Below, piece by piece: positions 1 to 5,281 of a stretch of DNA of 5,575 nucleotides; the stretch's first letter is position 1, and each line of letters starts with the position of its first letter. The translations under genes were made by a program, and so were the position numbers. The notes beneath the pieces are model-generated. The model was not told the DNA's origin. It saw only the letters and a program-made list of their open reading frames with translations, and made no database searches. The stretch is from Bacillota bacterium (GTDB lineage Bacteria; Bacillota; Dethiobacteria; Dethiobacterales; Dethiobacteraceae): the NCBI GenBank assembly GCA_018725345.1, contig QLUI01000131.1, positions 1 to 5,575 on the forward strand, in the 5' to 3' direction.

Positions 1-99
1 CAGATAGGTCTCGACCTTACCTTGCGAGTAGCGGTGGTAATCCACCGAATCCAGGATGGAAACGGTTCTTCTGATGACATCTATCTCTTTCTTAGTCAT
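1..99 (-). CDS. Unknown protein, N-terminal 33 codons only (cut by window edge)
   Basis: An open frame starts with ATG at 99-97 and runs without a stop to the window edge, giving 33 residues that begin MTKKEIDVIRR and end GKVETYL. An AAGG (Shine-Dalgarno-like) lies about 10 bases before the ATG, which is acceptable but not strong. The visible part is charged and probably helical, with no signal peptide or membrane segment. I do not recognise a family. It lies 279 bases after the nuclease-like gene on the same strand, so it may be a further member of that cassette or the first gene beyond it. A six-base hairpin (CGGTGG/CCACCG, 32-47) falls within it. Because only 99 bases are visible, a chance open frame cannot be excluded. 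Confidence 0.5.
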   Translation of the reverse strand, partial: MTKKEIDVIRRTVSILDSVDYHRYSQGKVETYL

Positions 100-378
100 A
101 GATTTTCAGCCTTCGATGCTCGCAACTATCTACTACAGAAGCCGCCATGGAGATTCCGCCTGTGACGTTATGCCGGTTTACAATGCCCACGATCCAAATG
201 AGCGTTATGGGTGAGCGGAGCAAGCCCCAAAATGGCTATCAAGCGCAGGCGGTTCGTTCCCTTGCTAACTGCTGAGCGAGGCACTCCGCGGCGGCTTGGC
301 TGCAAATTTCAGGGGAGTTCTTGCGATTGGCAAAGCAGCGCACGTTCACGACGTCCCTCTGAATTCATTCCGAGTGCT
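100..378. other. Intergenic gap with no recognisable gene
   Basis: This stretch lies between the end of the nuclease-like gene and the partial gene at the left edge. By eye its G+C is higher than in the cassette, closer to that of thiL. I found no ORF with recognisable protein character on either strand, no tRNA-like fold, and no stem followed by a T-run that would end the cassette transcript. The motif CGTTATG occurs twice (165-171 and 203-209) but without the paired features of an integron attC site. A 14-base word, TGGAGATTCCGCCT at 148-161, recurs inside the dndC-like gene at 3371-3384. The gap may contain the left boundary of the acquired cassette, but no junction is visible. Confidence 0.5.
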
Positions 379-1014
379 TTATTGCTCGAGTTTTCTTACT
401 TCTTCCACGAATTTGTTCCAACCAATCTTATTTGGTTCTGGATCTGTCTGTCTACTCCAAGTATATAAGTGCCAGAAATCTTCATATCCGTATTCCAAAG
501 CTCTACTTCGGATATTTTGGGCACTTCGCGGGCCGCAACATTCAGAGAAAAGCCATATCTTATTGACGAATTGCTTCATTAACTCACAATATTCTCTGTC
601 GATGTCACCAGATCTCAGATAAGATTTGCAACTGATAACCGCTACTGCTTTCTGTTGTTCAATAAACCTAAAATCCATAATTGGCTTTTCAGTCCCGTCC
701 CATCTTCCAATATGTCCATTGTGGTGAATGATCACATCGCACTCACAAGAACAAAAAGTGTTGCTTTTATCTAGCAGATGACCCCAATTAGCCGTCAAGC
801 CTGAACCTGACAAAATCTCTCTAATGGCGTAAATCAAGTGAGCAGAAAGACGCAAACCTCGCACAAAGGGCAATATTCTTCCCTTCTGCTTTTTTGTTTC
901 CAATTGTCTTATAAAGGGATCAATTCTCCAATGTGTGAAATCCCCATACATCTTCCAAAATGGATCCTCGCATAAGAGCCTCGCAGTATGTCCTATTTCT
1001 GGGTTAGTGTTCAT
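379..1014 (-). CDS. Probable PD-(D/E)XK-fold nuclease-like protein, 211 aa
   Basis: A 211-residue soluble protein with no signal peptide or membrane helix. The centre looks like the core of the PD-(D/E)XK nuclease superfamily: a strand with E91-C-D93 (SCECDVIIHH), then about 25 residues later E119, and a hydrophobic strand ending S128-C129-K130 (AVAVISCKSYL). In relatives such as DUF6602-type proteins the last motif is usually E-x-K; here the acid is replaced by Ser, so E119 may have taken its place or the enzyme may be inactive. It is rich in cysteine (C88, C90, C92, C129 and others). The start at 1014 overlaps the stop of the preceding gene as ATGA, with GGGAG 9 bases upstream, indicating translational coupling. 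As the last gene of a dndC-parB cassette it would suit an effector that cuts DNA, but this is inference. The fold call is by motif only. Confidence 0.55.
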   Translation of the reverse strand: MNTNPEIGHTARLLCEDPFWKMYGDFTHWRIDPFIRQLETKKQKGRILPFVRGLRLSAHLIYAIREILSGSGLTANWGHLLDKSNTFCSCECDVIIHHNGHIGRWDGTEKPIMDFRFIEQQKAVAVISCKSYLRSGDIDREYCELMKQFVNKIWLFSECCGPRSAQNIRSRALEYGYEDFWHLYTWSRQTDPEPNKIGWNKFVEEVRKLEQ

Positions 1015-1688
1015 ATGGCGTTTCTCCCAACCGTCTCTTCCTGCACTATCATATCCACAAATTTTCGCAGTGTTAGATTGTCTTCTTTAGCCGCTTGTCT
1101 GAATTTCCTCAGCCCAGTTGAGTTGAGTTCCAAAGTCCCAACCGTATCTTTTACCGTGAAAGATACTATTTCATTTTTACCAACTACTTTTTCAAACCGC
1201 CTCTCTAATACCTGAGTATCCTGTACTTCCGGCGGTGTCCGGAAGTACAGGATATAAACTTTGACGTTTTTTGATCTTTGAGTACGAGAGATGAGTTGAT
1301 TAATATCTAGCTCTGGCAATCTTTTACTCAACGGAACCAATACCTTCATATCATCAGCCGATAAACGCCCCGCAATTACCTCATCGGCAATAAGTCTTTG
1401 GGCATGAATATCAAAATCTTTCATGAGGTGAACTATGGTTACACTGTCAAATTTTCGTTCCTCAACCAGTTTTCGTATCGCTGGAGACAGCCGCTTTACG
1501 CTCAGGAATTTACTTAGCATTTCGCTGGATATTCCTATAATCTCGGAAACAACTTCCAAACTGCCCAATTCCTCTTGCAGCCAAACTATATCATTAGCTA
1601 TTTCTATCAAGCTATTGGGCCTTTTCTTTCTACGTGTGTTCACAATTAATCGGGCAATTACAGTCTCTCGCTCTTCTTCTCTATTCAT
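1011..1688 (-). CDS. ParB-like HTH DNA-binding protein lacking the CTPase domain, 225 aa
   Basis: After a basic N-terminus (RRKKR at 19-23), residues about 25-125 read like the central HTH domain of ParB/KorB proteins: a helix-turn-helix at about 44-67 (SLEVVSEIIGISSEMLSKFL), then the typical pattern of 'LSPAIRKLVEERKFDS' and 'LIADEVIAGRLSADDMKVLV'. The N-terminal ParB motifs (GxRRxRA, ENxxR) are absent. The C-terminus (about 175-219; GTLELNSTGLRKFRQAAKE and after) has a strand-helix-helix pattern that could be a ribbon-helix-helix or dimer domain. It starts 16 bases after the parB-like stop. AAGGG overlapping that stop is 13 bases from the ATG, so initiation may be weak or depend on coupling. 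A perfect 16-base inverted repeat spans codons 145-158, between the two domains. It probably binds DNA as a partner or competitor of the upstream ParB-like protein. Confidence 0.72.
   Translation of the reverse strand: MNREEERETVIARLIVNTRRKKRPNSLIEIANDIVWLQEELGSLEVVSEIIGISSEMLSKFLSVKRLSPAIRKLVEERKFDSVTIVHLMKDFDIHAQRLIADEVIAGRLSADDMKVLVPLSKRLPELDINQLISRTQRSKNVKVYILYFRTPPEVQDTQVLERRFEKVVGKNEIVSFTVKDTVGTLELNSTGLRKFRQAAKEDNLTLRKFVDMIVQEETVGRNAI
1217..1254. repeat. Perfect 16-base inverted repeat inside a coding gene
   Basis: The left arm TATCCTGTACTTCCGG (1217-1232) and right arm CCGGAAGTACAGGATA (1239-1254) are exact reverse complements around a 6-base loop (1233-1238). It lies within the ParB-HTH-like gene, covering residues Y145 to T158 (YILYFRTPPEVQDT), and keeps the frame open. 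It is the longest perfect inverted repeat I found in the window. In RNA it would form a very stable hairpin. No T-run follows on either strand, so it is not an ordinary terminator. It could be a protein-binding site (for one of the two ParB-type proteins), an RNA processing or attenuation signal, or a small palindromic element inserted in frame between domains. Confidence 0.9.
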
Positions 1689-1704
1689 TACTTTGCTGTA
1701 TCCC

Positions 1705-2523
1705 TTAGACTTCCTGCTTTAGAAATCCATTGTCTTGCAGCCACTTTGCCAGTGCGTTTGCTGCTATAATGTCTCTGTCCATCGATAACTGCTCTTTTGC
1801 TTGGTTCAGAGCATCATCAACCTCTTTGGTAAGATTAAGAATAACTGTGCGTTGGAACCTTGGTTTCTTGGCTTCCTCAATGAGTTGCTCTACTGGAGCT
1901 TCGGGATTACTTTTCGCAAAACTGACTGCGCGATCCTTTTCGTATTTGGTAAGCGGGGTCATTTCATCAAGAAACCTGTCAAGTTTAGCCTCGTCTCCCT
2001 GGGCAGCATTTATCGCCCTTTTGACATCTGCCTTTCTGACCCTACCTTGCTGCAGCAAATCCTTTGCTGTCCGTGTTGCCTGCTCTTCAATTTTGATATA
2101 TTCTCTCACTGTTGAGGGTGACAACCCCAATTCTTGAGCCACGCGTCGGCCATCTCTGTTATAATGCACATATAAGGCCGTGATGGCCTCTGCTTTGTCG
2201 GCGTGGTTCAGTTCAACTCTCTGCATGTTCTCAGCCAAGGAGAGGATCTTGAAGTTTATGTCCGGCAATTCTCCCCAAAAGACGGCGGGAATAGAATCCC
2301 TGTTAAGCTTCTGATGTGCACGAAACCTCCTTTGTCCAACAACAAGTTCGTAAGGGGGATTTCCATGCGAGCCTCTTAAAACGACCGGTTGCAATAAGCC
2401 ATGCTTTTCGATACTTTCGGCCAGTTCGTCAATCCTTGCATTTTTGTCAGTCAACCTGACATTAAAATCACTTACTTCGATATCACTCAAAGATATTGAA
2501 TATATCTGTCCTGACACACCCAT
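1705..2523 (-). CDS. ParB/Spo0J-family CTP-binding DNA-binding protein, 272 aa
   Basis: This is a ParB-type protein. Residues are numbered from the chosen start. The N-terminal ParB/sulfiredoxin-fold domain carries LAESIEKHGLLQP (34-46), GQRRFRA (63-69, the GxRRxRA box) and ENMQRVEL (98-105); in ParB these form the CTP pocket and switch the clamp. An HTH follows (GRRVAQELGLSPSTVREYI, about 125-143). The tail (about 227-270; RTVILNLTKEVDDAL and after) has a strand-helix-helix pattern like a ribbon-helix-helix dimer domain, unlike the usual ParB C-terminus. The frame is open to an ATG at 2625, but the extra 34 residues are not ParB-like, while the ATG at 2523 has AAAGGAGG 6 bases upstream, so I chose 2523. 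No ParA partner is in the window. Placed after a dndC-like gene, it may load on specific DNA and guide or control that enzyme; a chromosome-partition role is unlikely. Confidence 0.85.
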   Translation of the reverse strand: MGVSGQIYSISLSDIEVSDFNVRLTDKNARIDELAESIEKHGLLQPVVLRGSHGNPPYELVVGQRRFRAHQKLNRDSIPAVFWGELPDINFKILSLAENMQRVELNHADKAEAITALYVHYNRDGRRVAQELGLSPSTVREYIKIEEQATRTAKDLLQQGRVRKADVKRAINAAQGDEAKLDRFLDEMTPLTKYEKDRAVSFAKSNPEAPVEQLIEEAKKPRFQRTVILNLTKEVDDALNQAKEQLSMDRDIIAANALAKWLQDNGFLKQEV

Positions 2524-2529
2524 CGATTG

Positions 2530-2537
2530 CCTCCTTT
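2530..2537 (-). promoter_or_regulatory. Strong ribosome binding site fixing the parB-like start
   Basis: The minus strand reads AAAGGAGG, then six bases, then ATG at 2523. This near-perfect Shine-Dalgarno contrasts with the poor context of the in-frame ATG at 2625, which would overlap the dndC-like gene by 11 bases. It is the basis for choosing the shorter protein, and it leaves a 91-base spacer (2524-2614) after the dndC-like stop. Confidence 0.8.
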
Positions 2538-2614
2538 CCTCACTTGACGTTCTTTCCACAGAATCTATACTCTTCCCAAGGCACGCGTGATGGTTATCGA
2601 TTTGCTGCTGTTTA

Positions 2615-3859
2615 TTACACCTCATGATACATCACTCGTGTTGACTGCGTGTAGTCCGAAGATACACTTTGAGATTTGATGAGTTTTGCTTGTTTCAAGG
2701 ACATTGGGCCGAGTCGTTTTCGCGGTGTTTGTAATATATTGAAGTCAGATAATGTCGCTACTTGCTTGCCGGTGGGCAACTCAAACAGGAATTCTTTCAT
2801 GCCCTTTTCTACCCTGCCTTCCGATTCTTCTTTGAGAAAATCGCGAATATAATCTACTTCTCTTAAGGTTATCAATTCAACCGACAAATGCTCTTGCATC
2901 TCTAGCAACTTGCCCAGGATTTCATATCTCGTTTTCAGTAAGAATGGACCAAATTTCACCTTCGATTCAAGACGGCTGGGGACATGCTGATATCGTTGTT
3001 GCCGAATCTCGTAGAGCCAGTTCCGGAAGGTTAGTAGTTCTTCCATCCACCGATCACCGTTATCAATGAAATTCTCCATTGATTTGTCTCGATCCACAAC
3101 TGTGCACACCCAACATCCAAAGCGTGACTTCCCACAGCTTTGTGCCCCTGTTTCAATGATAAAAGGGCACTCACCACCGGAGCAAGCATTCTTGTAAAGT
3201 GCAAGCAATTTTCTATTGCTACCACCCCACGGGTTTGGAACTTGCAAAAGGTAAGCCCATACCTCATTATCGTATAAGTTGGCAATGGGCGCGTAGACGA
3301 AAGCATTCGGCAAGGTGTGCTTGCGGAAGCGTTCGCCATTGTTGTAATTATTCATTGCAGCGGAGCGGTTTGGAGATTCCGCCTTTCTCGTTCCGAGAAC
3401 TATGATAGCGTGTCCGTATCTATTCACAGTGTTCAAAATGTAATTGCTCGTTGGGTTGATCTTTATTCGCTCTGTACACCAGCGAAACCAACGATTGGGT
3501 GAAGGATAACCTTTACCAATGAGATTTACCCAGAAAGTATCTTCAAGTTTGGGTGTAACCTTTACCACACTGAATAACTCTGGATTGTGTTTGAAGAGTT
3601 CTGTTTTCCCCGCTGCTTTAATCTCTTCCAGCTGCTTATCCACATACTTTACCATTGCAGGATTTTCAACAAGCGTATCATTGAAAAGCACATGGATTTC
3701 TTTAGACAGCTTTTCTCTAGATAAAGCAGAAAGCGCATAGAACACCATTTGCAATACCGTGGTGCTATCCTTACCGCCTGAAAATCCAATAACCCAAGGA
3801 GCAGTGTCTGTGAGATATACTTCTTGTATCTCAGATAAGAGGGCCTTGTAATTCACCAT
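2615..3859 (-). CDS. dndC: DndC-like DNA phosphorothioation sulfurtransferase / PAPS-reductase-family PP-loop ATPase, 414 aa
   Basis: The protein opens with the PP-loop SGGKDST (27-33) of adenylating ATPases of the PAPS reductase family, then NDTLVENP (60-67), PSPNRWFRWCTERIKI (119-134, with C128), GTRKAESPNRS (156-166), and a cysteine group C226, C231, C242, C249 and C252 in ACSGGECPFI and CGKSRFGCWVCTVVDRDKSM. This last block is characteristic of DndC, where cysteines hold a 4Fe-4S cluster used in placing sulfur in the DNA backbone. At 414 residues it is shorter than many DndC proteins, and the C-terminus (about 330-414) shows no motif I know. AAGGAG lies 5 bases before the ATG at 3859, and a good promoter lies 50 bases upstream. 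Cysteine desulfurase, DndD and DndE are not nearby. Other possibility: an IbrA-like PAPS-reductase-family regulator, which also pairs with a ParB-like protein (IbrB). Confidence 0.82.
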   Translation of the reverse strand: MVNYKALLSEIQEVYLTDTAPWVIGFSGGKDSTTVLQMVFYALSALSREKLSKEIHVLFNDTLVENPAMVKYVDKQLEEIKAAGKTELFKHNPELFSVVKVTPKLEDTFWVNLIGKGYPSPNRWFRWCTERIKINPTSNYILNTVNRYGHAIIVLGTRKAESPNRSAAMNNYNNGERFRKHTLPNAFVYAPIANLYDNEVWAYLLQVPNPWGGSNRKLLALYKNACSGGECPFIIETGAQSCGKSRFGCWVCTVVDRDKSMENFIDNGDRWMEELLTFRNWLYEIRQQRYQHVPSRLESKVKFGPFLLKTRYEILGKLLEMQEHLSVELITLREVDYIRDFLKEESEGRVEKGMKEFLFELPTGKQVATLSDFNILQTPRKRLGPMSLKQAKLIKSQSVSSDYTQSTRVMYHEV

Positions 3860-3880
3860 GTCGTCTCCTTGTACGGAGAT

Positions 3881-3894
3881 CAGCGACGTTGCTG
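3881..3894. promoter_or_regulatory. Near-palindrome in the dndC-like 5' leader, possible operator
   Basis: CAGCGACGTTGCTG pairs at six of seven positions around its centre (the seventh is G opposite T). It lies between the expected transcription start (about 3902) and the ribosome binding site (3865-3870). This is a position where a repressor would block transcription, and either ParB-type HTH protein in the cassette could bind it. Only one copy was seen, so the operator role is a guess. Confidence 0.35.
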
Positions 3895-3908
3895 CCTCGT
3901 TTTAGCTT

Positions 3909-3936
3909 ATTATACTGCCTTCACCTTAATAATCAA
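3909..3936 (-). promoter_or_regulatory. Sigma70-type promoter of the dndC-parB cassette
   Basis: On the minus strand a TTGATT -35 box (3931-3936) is followed by a 16-base spacer and a perfect TATAAT -10 box (3909-3914). The predicted start near 3902 gives a leader of about 40 bases to the dndC-like ATG. It lies in the AT-rich gap directly after thiL, so the cassette can be transcribed independently of thiL. No other good promoter was seen further into the cassette, in line with a four-gene operon. Confidence 0.75.
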
Positions 3937-3984
3937 GCACTTCATTCCTTTTTTGATGTTCTTGTTCCTCAACATAAAATAGAC

Positions 3985-4989
3985 CTAATGATTCCCGAAA
4001 TGTTCCCACCCCCTCTCCCCCCATTCGACCTCCCGGCCGGTCTCGTCAAGAAGGGTTACCTTCCCCGGTTTGCCGCCAGTGATCTCACCAATGATGGTCA
4101 TCGGGATTCGAAGGCCTTGTTCTACCTTGTCGATTACCATGCCTGGAGCGGTGAACAGCAGCTCGTAGTCCTCTCCTCCCGAAAGGGCCAAGCTGATGGC
4201 GCCTTCCCCGAAGGCGGCCTTCACCGCCGGGTGCATCGGGATATCCGCCGAGCGGACTTTGGCCTCGACCCCGCTTGCCCGACAAATATGAGTGAGATCG
4301 GCAATCAGGCCATCGCTGATGTCTATCGCCGCCTTCACCCCGTTTTCGCCCAGCAACTGCCCCTCAGTCACCCTCGGCCAGGGCCGCAGATGCGCTTCAC
4401 TTAGAGCCGAGGCTATAACGGGATCCAATTTAGACTTCTCTTTCATCATTCTCAATCCGGCTGCCGACGATCCCAGATATCCGGTAACCGCAATCTGGTC
4501 GCCAGGTATTGCCCCCGAGCGGGTCATCATTTTGTCCTTCTCTACCGTCCCGATAACGGTGGGGCTGATAATGAGCAATGGCGCTTCGGAGATGTCGCCG
4601 CCCACGATAGCCACATCGAATTGGCGTGCTATTTCTGCCATTCCGGTGTAGAGTTTGGTGATATCTTCCACCTCAGTATCAGAGGGCAGGCCCAGCGAGA
4701 TCATGGCGTAGGCCGGCAATCCCCCCATGGCAGCGATGTCGCTAATATTCACCGCCAGAGCCTTCCAGCCCAGATCACGCCAGGTGGTTGTCTCCAGGGT
4801 GAAGTGTACATCCTGGACCAGTATATCGGTAGTGCCAATCTGAACGGAACACTTGCCCCGCCAGGCGGCGGCATCATCCCCGATGCCGATGATCAGGTCG
4901 GGTCTGGATCGGCAGCCCGCCCCTGATTCATCAACGATTTGAGCCAGCATCTCAATAAGGCCGAATTCGCCTAGTTCGCGAACCTTCAT
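3985..4989 (-). CDS. thiL: Thiamine-monophosphate kinase, 334 aa
   Basis: ThiL phosphorylates thiamine monophosphate with ATP to thiamine diphosphate, the last step of cofactor synthesis, in the cytoplasm. The family motifs are all present and in order (numbering from M1 at 4989): MKVRELGEFGLI at the N-terminus, IGDDAA (36-41), TTDILVQDVHF (53-63), AVNISDIAAMGG (79-90), VGGDIS (129-134), GYLGSSAAGL (170-179), HLRPWPRV (200-207), AIDISDGLIADL (221-232) and SGGEDYELLFT (270-280). The length fits the family (about 320-340). The frame can start at GTG 5001, which adds four residues, but the family N-terminus begins at the ATG at 4989; neither has a clear Shine-Dalgarno. It is G+C-rich (rows of 58-67%), unlike the downstream cassette. 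An upstream promoter may lie at 5183-5211. No terminator follows the stop. Confidence 0.95.
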   Translation of the reverse strand: MKVRELGEFGLIEMLAQIVDESGAGCRSRPDLIIGIGDDAAAWRGKCSVQIGTTDILVQDVHFTLETTTWRDLGWKALAVNISDIAAMGGLPAYAMISLGLPSDTEVEDITKLYTGMAEIARQFDVAIVGGDISEAPLLIISPTVIGTVEKDKMMTRSGAIPGDQIAVTGYLGSSAAGLRMMKEKSKLDPVIASALSEAHLRPWPRVTEGQLLGENGVKAAIDISDGLIADLTHICRASGVEAKVRSADIPMHPAVKAAFGEGAISLALSGGEDYELLFTAPGMVIDKVEQGLRIPMTIIGEITGGKPGKVTLLDETGREVEWGERGWEHFGNH

Positions 4990-5001
4990 CAACAGGAACA
5001 C

Positions 5002-5020
5002 CAGGGGGATTCTCCCCCTG
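5002..5020. repeat. Perfect 8-base inverted repeat at the thiL start
   Basis: CAGGGGGA (5002-5009) and TCCCCCTG (5013-5020) pair perfectly around a TTC loop. The hairpin directly abuts the possible GTG start at 5001 and ends 12 bases before the ATG at 4989. In the thiL mRNA it would be a very stable G+C stem that also hides the only G-rich stretch able to act as a ribosome binding site. It could limit translation of thiL or be a fragment of a dispersed G+C-rich repeat. Confidence 0.75.
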
Positions 5021-5040
5021 AAACCCCCTAAAGCGGTTCA

Positions 5041-5069
5041 CTCCTTTATGTCCTGGGGTTTTAAAGGAG
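5041..5069. repeat. 8-base inverted repeat in the thiL leader
   Basis: CTCCTTTA (5041-5048) and TAAAGGAG (5062-5069) pair perfectly around a 13-base loop. The loop contains GGGGTTT (5055-5061), which is complementary to AAACCCC at 5021-5027, so a second, competing or pseudoknot pairing is possible. On the minus strand one arm reads as a Shine-Dalgarno-like sequence, but it is too far from thiL and no start codon with a useful frame follows it. Confidence 0.55.
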
Positions 5070-5097
5070 CCTCGTAACTACAGAGCTAGTAATTGAT

Positions 5098-5167
5098 AGC
5101 CACAGAGTCCACAGAGAAAATGAAAAGGCAAGAGAATTCCTCTATGGTCTCGGCGTTCCCTGTGGCT
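5098..5167. repeat. Dispersed-type palindromic repeat with tandem CCACAGAG
   Basis: CCACAGAG occurs twice in tandem (5100-5107 and 5109-5116), and the outer arms AGCCACAG (5098-5105) and CTGTGGCT (5160-5167) are exact inverted copies about 54 bases apart. Elements of this type, with 'CCACAGAG' at one end and 'CTGTGGC' at the other, are familiar to me as intergenic repeats in many G+C-rich bacterial genomes. This copy appears partly degraded in the centre. It has no coding content. Confidence 0.55.
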
Positions 5168-5182
5168 TTACCATCAACTCAG

Positions 5183-5211
5183 ATTATACTCGCTATCGTT
5201 CCAGGCTACAA
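5183..5211 (-). promoter_or_regulatory. Possible promoter for thiL
   Basis: The minus strand has TTGTAG (5206-5211), a 17-base spacer and a perfect TATAAT (5183-5188). The -35 box is weak (three of six matches). It would give a thiL leader of about 185 bases containing the hairpins described at 5002-5167. The -35 box overlaps one arm of the inverted repeat at 5208-5240. thiL could instead be read from the selA promoter outside the window. Confidence 0.45.
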
Positions 5212-5240
5212 CCTGACTGGCTTTTAACTACTCAGGTTGT
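5208..5240. repeat. 9-base inverted repeat downstream of selA
   Basis: ACAACCTGA (5208-5216) and TCAGGTTGT (5232-5240) are exact inverted copies around 15 bases, and TCAGGTT occurs again directly afterwards (5240-5246). No T-run follows on the minus strand, so it is a poor rho-independent terminator for selA. Its overlap with the possible thiL -35 box would also allow a binding site. Confidence 0.55.
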
Positions 5241-5281
5241 CAGGTTCACGTATCGAGTTCACGGTTTAAGGTTGTCTGCTG

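Noticed and set aside
160..290. Integron attC-like site (CGTTATG twice, CTAAC)
   Set aside because: The inverse core sites are not in the required order or spacing, and no integrase is visible.
1217..1254. Rho-independent terminator
   Set aside because: The stem is strong, but no T-run follows on either strand and it lies in the middle of a coding gene.
1705..2523. Chromosome-partition ParB
   Set aside because: No ParA partner or parS site is seen, the tail is unlike partition ParB, and the neighbours are a dndC-like and a nuclease-like gene.
2524..2625. 34-residue N-terminal extension of the ParB-like protein from the ATG at 2625
   Set aside because: The extension has no ParB character and a poor ribosome binding site, while the ATG at 2523 has AAAGGAGG at ideal spacing.
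3031..3339. 102-residue minus-strand ORF and several plus-strand ORFs across 3199-3740
   Set aside because: They lie wholly inside the dndC-like gene in other frames and show no family features.
3985..4926. Plus-strand ORFs of 100-171 residues
   Set aside because: They are antisense shadows of the G+C-rich thiL gene.
4990..5001. thiL start at GTG 5001
   Set aside because: Possible, but the conserved family N-terminus begins at the ATG at 4989, and the GTG sits at the base of a stable hairpin.
5002..5182. TPP riboswitch before thiL
   Set aside because: A CTGAG occurs near 5180, but the rest of the conserved core and the second arm are missing.
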